From Tubulanus polymorphus (taxonomy: Eukaryota; Nemertea; Palaeonemertea; Tubulaniformes; Tubulanidae), in the NCBI RefSeq assembly GCF_964204645.1, contig NC_134031.1, positions 496,001-560,000 on the forward strand: a stretch of 64,000 bases of DNA. The letters run 5' to 3'. The notes under the pieces were generated by a model. That model worked only from the letters and a program-made list of their open reading frames with translations. It had not been told where the DNA came from and ran no database searches. Below, in pieces: positions 1 through 10,700 of the stretch; positions within the stretch are counted from its first letter, which is position 1; the number at the start of each line of letters is the position of its first letter. The translations under genes were made by a program, and so were the position numbers.

Positions 1-86
1 TTGCGTCGGTAGGCATCGCGTTGCTTGTCGACATAAGCCAGGCTTACACTCTAACCAAAACTTTTGGTTCGTTGAATAATGATGCT

Positions 87-740
87 ATGATCGCCATCTA
101 TTGGATTTTGGATGAACTCACTAGATATCTCTTATTTGTCTCACTGACTCTTCTTCAGTGATAAGATAAGATAAGATAAGATATTTATTTCACTCCAACC
201 ATAAGAATGGTACGTGGAGGCAAGATTGAATAAAAAATATGAAATATAAAATTTTACAAAACATGAACAGAATTATATACATATATACATACAGACAAAA
301 CAAAATAGGAATTAACAAAATTTAAAATCTAATTTTCAGTAAAACTATTTACAGACAAAGCAAGTACAGAGATTGAATTATGTACAGCAAGATATCACAC
401 GTATATACATAATTCACTGGAGGGATTTGTATTAACTTAAACCTAACTGGATAAATTTAGCTATTTGTGGGATTCCTTAATATTTCTAAGTTTCTGGACA
501 TACTTAAATGGATGGAATAATCACGCAGATCACTTAGCAAAGTGCAGTCATAAATGAAGTGACTTCAGTGGGTTGAAATCACAATCGCCATCTGGTGGAT
601 GTCTATGCTACTACAGTCTAATGATGGTTATATTCACCAGATGGCGAGTGTGATTTTAATAGATTAAAGAAGAGTCAGTGAGACAAGTAAGAGCTATCTA
701 GTCAGTTCAGCCAAATTCCAATAGATGGCGATTAGATCAT
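87..740. mobile_element. Foldback (MITE-like) element with about 75-bp inverted ends
   Basis: Bases 87-160 reappear as an imperfect reverse complement at about 665-740; both ends carry the motif ATGATC..GCCATCTATTGG. An inner inverted repeat lies at about 577-655. No transposase ORF is visible, so it would be non-autonomous. It is split by a LINE 3' end at 161-562. A solo end of the same family lies at about 56638-56700. The repeat structure is seen directly; the MITE label is inference. Confidence 0.6.
161..562 (-). mobile_element. Non-LTR retrotransposon (LINE) 3' end, 5'-truncated
   Basis: On the minus strand this ends in AATAAA-type sequence followed by a (TTATC)n tail, typical of LINE 3' ends. 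Upstream, a short open frame reads YDCTLLSDLRDY... and stops at TAA, resembling the C-terminal end of a LINE ORF2. The 8-mer CTTCAGTG flanks the insert at 153-160 and 563-570 as a candidate target-site duplication. The insertion interrupts the foldback element. The clade is not identified. Confidence 0.6.
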
Positions 741-1270
741 CGGCTAGAATGGATTAAAAAACTTAAGTTTAGTTCAACTGCCAGTCCTTTCTGGAGACTT
801 CTATCAGGTATCCACCACCAAAAAAAAATTATTGAGCTAGGCCACCCGACCTGAAATGCTCTCAGAGGTCATAAGTTGAAATACAGTACTGTACCGCCGG
901 GCCTCATACGCGAAACGCCTCGAGTTTATAGTTTCAGTCATTTGCTTCCCAAATCATTCTTGTATGTTGTTTTGTTTAATTTTTCAAACATAGTTGTTAG
1001 CTAACGAATCTGTCAACTCTTTCATGCAAGAATAATTCAATCAGTCCCATAATTTTGTAAGAAACTAAGTTTTCATGCCTAGCAGATAGCTTCCTCGAGA
1101 CTAACTGTATCACCACCAGTCAAACGTCCTGAGAGACAATAAAATAATTGCAAAGCAAATAATATCATTTATTCCAGTACATATACATATATAAATCACA
1201 CATTCATAAACTGTTGACATTAACACAATATGAGTTTCTCCTTCAATTCCCTGTGTTACGCTCTCAGTCC
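741..1270. other. Intergenic, downstream of SCO gene
   Basis: No coding potential is apparent. The only landmark is an AATAAA on the minus strand at 1168-1173, about 100 bases past the SCO stop codon, which is a plausible polyadenylation signal. Confidence 0.5.
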
Positions 1271-3336
1271 CTAGCTGTTTAACTGCTGATATCTCTGCAT
1301 ATGCATCATAACATTAGAAACAATTTCATTGTCTGTTTTATTTTGTCCGTAATAATCTGTAAATTTCCCATCAGGATTCACTAGATACATCACAATCGTG
1401 TGATCAACCTGAAAATAAACATCAGTATGATGAACATCTTAACTGCACTGGAGAGAGGGGGATTAGGGGAAGGGGGGTTTATCAACCTGAAAATAAACAT
1501 CAGTATGATGAACGTCCTAACTGCACTGGGGGAAAGGGGGGTTAGGGGAAGGGGGGTTTATCAACCTGAAAATAAACATCAGGATGTTGAACGTCCTAAC
1601 TGTACTGGAGAGAGGGGGGTTAGGGGAAGGGGGGTTTATCAACCTGAAAATAAACATCAGTATGATGAACGTCCTAACTGCACTGGGGAGAGGGGGGTTA
1701 GGGGAAGGGGGGTTTATTAACCTGAAAATAAACATCAGTATGATGAACGTCCTAACTGCACTGGGGAGAGGGGGGTTAGGGGAAGGGGGGTTTATCAACC
1801 TGAAAATAAACATCAGTATGATGAACGTCCTAACTGCACTGGGAGAGAGGGGGGTTAGGGGAAGGGGGTTTATCAACCTGAAATTGAACATCATTATGAA
1901 CGTCCTAACTGCACTGGGGGAGAGGGGGTTAGGGGAAGGGGGGTTTATTAACCTGAAAATAAACATCAGTATGAATTGCCTGACTGCATTCGGGGGGAGG
2001 GAGGAGAGGAGGAGGAGAGGAGGAGGAGAGGGGTGCATCATACTTACAATATAACCACCATCCTCATCTTTTGGTCCTTGGCTATAGTAGACTCTATAAG
2101 CCCGTGATGTCTGATGGATTTGTTCTTTTGTTCCCGTTAAACCGAGTAATTTAGAAGAAAATTCTGAAAAATATCATTCAATCAATTCGATGAAGAAGGA
2201 TCAAAAACTTCAAAACGTTTCAGATTTGGAATTGATGTTTTTTGTAAATACCTTTAACGTATTCTTTTATAAGCGGAGCTGTGTCTCTTTCTGGGTCAAT
2301 AGTAATAAATAAAGGATGGAGTTTAGGTAGAGTTTTAATTGCATCTGAAACAAACAGAATCAATTAAAACTGAGTTCATGAGTTAACACCAGCGATAATC
2401 TGAACTCATGAGTTTTAAACTCACAATAAACTAACCGAGTTTATCAACCGCTGAGCAGAGTTTCTCTAATTCATCGGGACAAATATCCGGACAATGACAA
2501 AATCCGAAATAGATCATAAACCATTTGCCTAAATAATCCGAACTTTTCACTTTGTTTCCATGGTGATCGATGAGTTCCCATTCTCCTCCTAATGAAGCTT
2601 GTCCGATCGTTCGACTTCTTTCTTTCGCTATTTCTGAAATAAACACAGATTTCATCGATGAAATATTCAATCTGTTTTATAGAAAATCTCATCTCAAAAT
2701 CATTAGAGATTGTTCTCTCAATGTACATGATACACAAAACTGAGATGATTTTCAGTCTAATCTCCCGATCCTTTTCTACAATTTAAAGGAGTATGTAGGG
2801 CCTACGTGACCCCCCTCCCCCCATAGATGTATAGGTACTACTATGTGAACAGCCCCTGATATTCAAGTGTAAAATCACTCACTCATTTCTTTTTCCTTTT
2901 TCACATAATTCATGCCTAATATCAGAGCTCCACCGAGTCCAACAGTAATCCCAACTGTTCTCCACGATATCGGCTAAAAATAGATACGTATCTTTAAAAG
3001 AACAAAATAATTCCTAAAGAGAGAGAGAGGAGAGTTGATTCTTTTTAATTCATACCCCTTTTCCATCGCCATCTGATCTTTTCTTAGGAGCAGTTTTAGC
3101 TTTAGGTGTTGATTCAGTGCTCATTAGTAATCTCTGCTGTAAATGGAATTTTGCACCTTGACCCTCACGAGTGCTGCAGCTTTTTACAGTCGACCTACCG
3201 ACCTATACGTGGAATATAGTATACTTGAATTGAATTTAACAAACTTCACAGCGGTTTTTGTCAATTATTTGATTTAAGTGATGTGGAAATTACTTACAAA
3301 ACGGTACAAATTACGAGTTAAACGACTTGTAAACAT
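1271..3336 (-). CDS. SCO1: SCO1/SCO2-type mitochondrial copper chaperone
   Basis: Known role: the SCO family delivers copper to the CuA centre of cytochrome c oxidase subunit 2, anchored in the inner mitochondrial membrane. Seven exons (minus strand, 5' to 3'): 3298-3336, 3056-3202, 2883-2973, 2436-2633, 2252-2344, 2048-2163, 1271-1408; total 822 nt, 273 aa, all joins in frame. Exon 1 encodes a basic, Arg-rich start ([13 protein letters not shown]) suited to a mitochondrial targeting peptide. Exon 3 gives a hydrophobic segment ([13 protein letters not shown]). Exon 4 carries the copper-binding motif [15 protein letters not shown] (CxxxC), and the last exon the conserved [16 protein letters not shown] with the distal His. 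Vertebrates have SCO1 and SCO2 from a duplication; this could be a single ancestral-type gene. The 3' splice site of the last intron is repeated eight times (see repeat at 1400-1985). Confidence 0.92.
1400..1985. repeat. 78-bp minisatellite carrying SCO 3' splice site copies
   Basis: About 7.5 units of 77-80 bp begin at the last-exon boundary of the SCO gene. Each unit contains, on the minus strand, a pyrimidine-rich tract followed by TTTATTTTCAG and GTTGAT or GTTAAT, matching the true intron end and the first bases of the exon. Unit boundaries fall near 1409, 1487, 1566, 1643, 1721, 1799, 1878 and 1953. Overlapping ORFs here are repeat artefacts. Confidence 0.9.
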
Positions 3337-3658
3337 CTTTCATAAATAGAAAACCGGAACATTAGCAAAATACATAAAACACGATAGAAACTGATTTTAT
3401 AACAATGGTTTATGCAACCAGGAAGTAAAATGCAATACGACTGGCTCTATCCCATTCATCATACCCAGTGACGTCATTTAGATAATCAGATCTCAGTTTT
3501 TGGGTTCGAATCAGACGTTAATTTTTTTTCATTGGAAAAGTAATTTAGTTTGCATAAATTCATATTACTCCCAATGTTCCACGATCGGATATTCTCATGC
3601 TTAGCCCATCTGAATATAAAAGCTTACCACCAACGATTTAACTATGCACTGACTGGAC

Positions 3659-3793
3659 CACAGGGGCCCGACTTGAAAAGTTTTTGACCCAAGTATCCTA
3701 GGTACTATATATAGTCAGTCTTTTATATATATTACCTAGGATACTGGGGTCAAAAGCATTGTGTCAAGTCACTATGGTTGTCAGGCCCCTGTG
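3659..3793. mobile_element. hAT-like MITE, 135 bp, with 8-bp TSD
   Basis: The ends are inverted repeats starting CACAGGGGCC, with further inner pairing around TATCCTAGGTA. The 8-mer GACTGGAC flanks it exactly on both sides (3651-3658 and 3794-3801). An 8-bp duplication and CAGGG-like ends are characteristic of hAT elements. No coding capacity; the short ORF across the right end is not a gene. Confidence 0.75.
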
Positions 3794-3801
3794 GACTGGA
3801 C

Positions 3802-4142
3802 AACCCTCTAGGAAACATCAGTTGCCAGTTCAATGGTCTGACGATGTATGCCAGAGGCATCAGCAGTTGGGTAGGGCCGAGCTATGGTCAAGGTTTAGCA
3901 GTCATGAGTGATTATGAAGTCTTTTTTTCTCACTGGAATGCAGGCAAGCATTGCCTTCTCCTGCAATGATCGATATCAGGATTAGGGCATTTCAAATCCT
4001 CATTTGGGCTAATTATGATAATTCCTCAGTGACCGTGTAACACAAATAGTTTGGGAAGAGATCCTCATAAAAATCCTCACGATTTATTCGACTTTAAGAA
4101 GAAAAGATTTAATTGATGAAAGGCTGATTTTCTAGCACGCCT
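3802..4142. other. Intergenic spacer between SCO and RPL5
   Basis: No gene is seen. The bases nearest RPL5 hold its minus-strand AATAAA at 4143-4148, about 45 bases after the stop codon, giving a short 3' UTR typical of ribosomal protein genes. Confidence 0.5.
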
Positions 4143-4192
4143 TTTATTTCAGTTAATTCATTACAGAAAACTGCGACGAATGAGAATAAATT

Positions 4193-6985
4193 TTAATCGT
4201 CAGATTCAGCACGAATCGCTCGTAAATGTGACGCCTTCTTCTGTTTGACGCGGTCCATTCTCTGAGCCAGCGACAATTTAGCACGGTTCCATCTACAACA
4301 ACAAAATTAAACACATTTAATACCGGATATTCTATTATTAACGGTTTTAACCCTTTCAGTGCATCTACACCGCACTGTGATGTATAGATGTAATTAGTAA
4401 TTATCTCTATTGAGAGATGGCAGCACCTGTCAAACAGTGAAATATTAGTAACTAACGATACACTGCGCCGCGGTGTAGACGCACTATAGTGGTATTCCCG
4501 TTATTCAACACACTAGGGTGGAATTTTTCAAAATTTTCAAATTATCTCCAGCACTAAAGGGTATTAATTAGTCAGCACAGAAAGGGTTAAATGTCATCAA
4601 CATTTCTGTTATCAGAAATCTGAGTTGTGCAAACTGACCTCTTAACTTTTCCTTCCTTGGTCTTTTCTTTCTTGGTGTGCGATGGATCTTCACGGATCGC
4701 CTGGTGAGCTTTAGTATACAAACCCTCGATCTACAATCGAAAATAATTTACTAAATCAAATTCATACAAAAAGCTAACACTAACAACATTCAAACGATGA
4801 TGTATCTATGCCAACCCTTTGAATACCACTGCTCATTTCAATGTCTACATTCTCAGAGAACAAATCATACGCAAAATGATGAAATCTCACTCGAATTCAA
4901 TGAAAATATCATTCTTTCATAATCACACCAAATTAGTTATCACAAGCCTGGTCCCAATGATGCGATACCTGACCAGTGATGAGAGATAATTGACTCAATC
5001 CTCCCTGAGGGGAGAGCGCTAAGGGAGGGTTGTTGAGGCGCCACTAATTGCAGTGAGGGAACTGGTACTGAGATGATGCAGTAGACATGAAAGTAAAATG
5101 GTTAACACAGGAATGAAGTAGTTCTATAAATACTCACACTATCAGCGGTGAGTCCATTTTTAATATATCTCGAGAATTGTCGTTTGTAGATATCATCATC
5201 TTCCTCGGCTAACTGACGCATATAATCAGCAACGTGACCTCCAAAAATATGTTTCCTGTGAACTTCGGGATGAAATTCATTATCGTCGGCGCTGTAACCG
5301 GGGAATCTCTTCATACTGTGAGGAATATCGATACCGCCATCAGCGGCACCTTTCATCGCTCCGAATATCTTAGCTCCGGTGGTCGTACGGGCCAGACCGA
5401 CGTCGAGGTAACATCGGAACGCTCCCGGTTTACCCTCCTCGCTCTCAACGTAATATTCATCACCGTTTACATCCGTGTTTCCTTCGTAGATTTTATCCAA
5501 CTTAAACTTCTGCAACAACTGTAACAACAACCGATAAACATCTTACACTAAATACACCGAGTTCAGTCAAATCATAGCTTAGAAACAAGACCAGTTTAAA
5601 GTTGGACAATTATCTCGAACAGAGTTGAACAGATCAAACTCGGGCTGAGTCTACTGTAATAACTAAGGACTCGTCTATGAAACCGGTCTGTAAATAGTAG
5701 CCGATCTAACAGCTTACTACTTAACTCTAGTCATAAGATATAAGACCCCATCTTGGCTTGGCCCTAAGAAATGTCAGTTTTCGCTAAATTAATCCCAAGT
5801 GCCATATGTGCCCTAGCAATTAAAGTTTTCTCCCAATGAATCCCAAGTCAAATCATACTAGAGGGAGGGAGGGAGCGGGAGGGAGGGGGAGAGACGGGGA
5901 GCAATTTCTAAGAACTGACAGAAGTCTTACCCTTCTAGCCATCAGTAAACCAGTACAATAAGCAGCTGCGTAATTAGTCAAACCAACTTTAATTCCGTAT
6001 TTCGGTAATTCATGACCGTAAGCAGCAGCAATTATATAATCACCCTCGATTCTAGCGTACGCCACCTATAATCAATTAACAGAATCGTTGCGTTATAACA
6101 ATTCAATACTGGAAATTTAGAACACGATATAGTGAGTGACCCGCAGGGGAAGGCACACGTTACCTGACAGGTGATATCCTTATTGGTCAATCTAACAATC
6201 ATTCTGTATTTAGGTGTGTTGTATTTATTCTTATCCTGGACGATCAAACGTTTACGAGCAAAATAATCAGTTTTAGATTCTGAAATTAGAAATTAATAAC
6301 AATTCATTAGCATCAACAAGTTCCATGCATTGAGCGAGGATCCCTTTCATTGACCATGCACAGATAGAATGACTCAGCAGATTTGATAGAACTCTCACCT
6401 CTTCTTCTCTTGTACTTCACTTGGTACCTCTTGAAGTACTGTTTATTCTTCACAACTTTAACGAAACCCTGCGTGAAAAAAACAAGTCAAATTGTCGCAG
6501 ATTTGAAACGATACAGAAAAACTAACAACACGCGTCGCCGACGCTGTTTTAGCCCAATAATGTTTGTTTGGAATTGATTTCTCCATTCCCAAGAACTCTG
6601 TAGCACTGCTGGGTAATTGTGCAGACACGGATACAGATTTTATTGCTTCTGTTGGTCACAAAAAAATGGCAGATTGATATTTTTGATTCAATTCGATCGC
6701 AATGCTTCATAAAATTGCTGATCAGGGAATTCAACAAAACTAAATTATACAAATTCACAGTAAAACAGTATCAACATCGAGCCGGCGAAATTAATCAGTT
6801 TAAATAGGCGAATCTTAGTCTGAACGTAGAAAACACAGACTGTCAAAATGACGTGGAACCTCGAATCAAATCGGATAAATTCGGTGTTTTTAATTTGACA
6901 TCCGTCTTCAATAATTCGGTTGCAGATTCTAAAATAGTTTATCTACTCGTTTCCGATAAAATAAATAAGTGGTATAGCTTACCAT
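4193..6985 (-). CDS. RPL5: 60S ribosomal protein L5 (uL18)
   Basis: Binds 5S rRNA and forms the 5S RNP of the large ribosomal subunit. Seven coding exons (5' to 3'): 6983-6985 (ATG only), 6399-6468, 6164-6279, 5931-6065, 5138-5518, 4639-4730, 4193-4292; 897 nt, 298 aa against 297 in human, all phases consistent. Recognisable blocks: [18 protein letters not shown] at the N terminus, [65 protein letters not shown] and the basic C-terminal [20 protein letters not shown]. Splitting immediately after the start ATG is common in animal ribosomal protein genes. A pyrimidine run (CTTCCTTTCC on the minus strand, 7055-7064) upstream is a candidate 5'TOP tract. No convincing intronic snoRNA was found. 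Confidence 0.98.
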
Positions 6986-7416
6986 TTTGTGAGTAGATGT
7001 ATTTATTCCGGCCTGTTTCACGTATCGGCGGCTACCCGGGCTCTACTTATCTCTGGAAAGGAAGTACAATCTGCGCAGGCGCATCAACATCAGTCTTACC
7101 AGTTACAACTTACAACATACGACATCAATTCAATTATACTTTATTTTAGTCGCTAATCTTAAGTCGTTTTTTGTTGTTTATTGAAATACATCGAATTCTT
7201 TTTTTTCAAGTTTATTCATTGAAAACATGTTTTTGTGAATAGATGCAGAAACAGATGTAGATGTAGATAGTGTTCGGTGGCAAAAAATTCAAAACTTCGT
7301 TCGCGCGATATTCAAAAATGGTGGGCTTTTTGAAAATAGATTTTCAAGATTTTTATTAAGATTCTCATCATTTTAACGGATTTCCAATGGTTTTGGATTT
7401 TATATCTTAATCAAAG
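6986..7416. promoter_or_regulatory. Bidirectional promoter and 5' UTR exons of RPL5 and CCDC18
   Basis: RPL5 starts leftward and CCDC18 rightward from this interval. TGCGCAGGCGCA at 7072-7083 resembles an NRF1 site, which is common in CpG-type bidirectional promoters. The 5'TOP-like tract for RPL5 lies at 7055-7064. On the plus strand, CAAAG|GTAAGTG at 7416/7417 is a strong donor for a CCDC18 non-coding first exon; its partner acceptor is TTTTCAG at 7698. Transcription starts are not determinable from sequence. Confidence 0.55.
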
Positions 7417-7719
7417 GTAAGTGACAATTGTTTCTGAGTTCTCAGTAATTTCTGATGGACCGCGCTCACTAGTCACTGGATGTAGCTGCATTATTTACTG
7501 ACGTTAGTTTTTCAACTTTGACTTTTGTACAACTAATTACCAATATTAACCAATGAATATCTTCGCAGCGAGTTGTCAAAATGAAATCAATTAAGATATC
7601 TAAGCTCATACTTCATTTTTTGGCTTATAACTGAATCAATCACTTAGATTTGGTGTTTTCCCTATAATTATTAGAATGAACTCTTGCTTAATTTTCAGTA
7701 AAGTGACGCGATTAGAAAG

Positions 7720-10700
7720 ATGTCGTCAGCGATTCCTGATGGTGCTGAAATTGTGCTACAGCATGTGCAACAATTAAAACACAAATTAGAACATGCTGAA
7801 CGAAAAATGAATTATATCACATCATTAGAACAAGCTCAGTAAGTGCATCAATGAGCCAAACAGTGGCTGCATCAATGAGCCAAACAGTGGCTGCATCAAT
7901 GAGCCAAACAGTGGCTGCATCAATGAGTCAAACAGTGGCTGCATCAATGAGCCAAACAGTGGCTGCATCATGAGCCAAACAGTGGCGGCTTTACTGGATC
8001 CATCCTTAGTGGGAGAAATTCTATATCTATCATCATAAAAACATGGATTCATCTGCCTCTTAATGGTATTTTGTATCAGAATTGTTGAAATAAAAAAATC
8101 TAATGTTTTCAACACTTTTAAACCATAGACTTAATGAATTAATCATCTAATTTTAGATATTATCTAAAATTAGATAATTAATTCAATTAGATGAAAAATC
8201 CAATGCATCTATAAACATTTGATAGGATGGCCGCTTACCTGTAATTCAGGGAATAGTCTGGGAAAGAGCAAGTCATATAAAAGTGGCCACCCTGTTTGAA
8301 TAAAGAAAAATGAAGAACAGAAATAAATTCATTGATGATTTTTTCTCAAGATTTGTTATAATCCCTATTAGTCCTGCTTGAAATGAATTCCCAACATTCT
8401 TCCATTATTTTCAGATGTTGTGAAGAAGGCAATAATTTCAATATGAATAATTCAATGAATTTTGAATCAACTCCTAATATTTCGATGGCTGGATCTTATT
8501 TAGAATACGCACCTGTCAATCCAAAATTCAGCACCCCGAGACCAGAATCTGTAAGTTTAAAAAAACGTTTTCATTCAAATCTAGGATAATTTTATACAGG
8601 GCCCTTCACAAATTACGCGCTATTTTTAGATAAAGAAATTATGTAATTCACAAATGATAGTGAGATATCTTTAAAAGATTCTTGTTGAAAAAATGAGTTT
8701 GAAAATAATTAGAAAACTGCTGCAATTAGAAAGTCTTATGAATCTTTACAGACTATTTGAATATGCAATTTTTTTCCTGACAAGTTTTTCCAATAAAGTA
8801 AACCTGTATTTTTTGTGTGCGTGTCATTGATATAAAATTGTTTTGTGTTTGCTGGGGGGAACTGTTAGTGGTGTTGTGTATGGGGTAGGTTTAGACAGAG
8901 TTCACAATTCTTGTAGGAAAATATAACTACTAGAACCAGCTGTCGATATTCAAGGTATTTTCTCTAAGTCTCTTCATGCTTTAATATTGAGTTTTAATGA
9001 TTCTATTAAAATGTTACATCCGTCTGGTTCAGTTTTAGTAAGCTCGTGTTGGGGTTCAATTAAATGGGTTTCATGAGAAAAATACCAAAACACCATTTTA
9101 AGTACAGTTTCTTGAGCTTTTAGCTGCATGAGATAATTTGGTTTCAAGGCCATATTTAGTGCTAAGGAGCTCAGGAGTTGGCACCACTCAGGAGCTGGTA
9201 CCACTCAGGGGCTCAGGAGCTGGTACCACTCAGGAGCTCAGGAGCTGGTACCACTCAGGAGCTGGCTCCTTGGTTTAATTCCTATGAGCATTTTGATCTG
9301 AAAATAAGTATGATGAATCTATTACAGTCAATTATAATATCATTATTTAATGTGTCTAATTTAAGATATACATCGTGATATATTGATATGTAAATTGTGA
9401 TATATCGATATTTAAACTCGTGTGTGATGATATATCATAGCAGTGTTTTTTAATGAAACTAGTTTGTATATTGTATATGCTACTGAGCTATGAACTGTAG
9501 TAGTACTGGGGGCATACGTACGTTTTTACTGTAAATACTGATTATTTCTCCTAATGTACAAACAGAGATATCTGAAAGGTAAATATCAAGTGTAATATCG
9601 ATTTTTCAGATTTTTTTGTTCAGTCTTGAAAAAGAAAGCTGAATTAAACTGTGCACGAAAGGCTTATTGTGTTAAGTGGTGAATACTATAGCTGTACTAT
9701 ACTGACGACATTATTATCAATAGATAGAAATAGTGGCTCATAAGTCTAATTAATATTCCTAATTAAGTTTTATTCTGGGTTCTGATTGTATGTGTTCGAC
9801 TCTTGGTAATTTGTGTTGATTTTAGGCACTGTTTTAATATTTACAAATCGTGATCAATTTCATGAATTGAAAAGCCCTGATAGAGGCCTGAACAGGAGAT
9901 TTGTTATTAGAACTAAGAAACAAATTGTCCTTCAAGTAAATCTCCAAGCTCAATGATTCTAGCCGTTCTAGGAGTTGTTGCAGGAAACAAGTGTCCTTCA
10001 AGATAATATCCCCAGTGGTAGAAGCCTCGGTTGCTTTCATGCCTGTGATCATATTCTCAAATACTGTCTATTCGACCCTTGATGCCTGTATAAAGAGGGT
10101 TGTGTGTGTATATTTTCAGAGTGAGTTCAGTGAAGTTGTGTCGTGTTACCGACGTCCTCCGTTAGAAGCCGATAACGAAACTCTACGTTATAAACTACAA
10201 AACTCTCGAGATGAAAACACGAAATTAATCTCTACGAATCATCGATTGTTGAATCAACTCGAAATCGTTAATTTTCATCTGGAAAAATCAAATCACAAAG
10301 TATTTAAAAACATTCATCATCGATTTACTGTTACTGGGAACCGTTGTTTAATAGTTGGTTAAAGATTACCTGGACGTATAAATGATTTAAACTGGATTTA
10401 ACCTGTTGTATTCATCACCGGTTTAAACTGGATTTAACCTGTTGTATTCATCACCGGTTTAAACTGGATTTAACCTGTTGTATTCATCACCGGTTTAAAC
10501 TGGATTTAACCTGTTGTATTCATCACCGGTTTAAACTGGATTTAACCTGTTGTATTCATCACCGGTTTAAACTGGATTTAACCTGTTGTATTCATCACCG
10601 GTTAAACTTTAATACACACTTGTGAACTACTGACCCCTCAACCTGTGAAATTATGGTATTTAAAGAATTTGTTTCTCTTTCACACAAAATAGAATCAAGA

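Noticed and set aside
4731-5137. Possible C/D box snoRNA in an RPL5 intron
   Set aside because: ATGATA and CTGA-like boxes occur on the minus strand, but no proper C/D pair with a terminal stem was found; other RPL5 introns gave nothing better.
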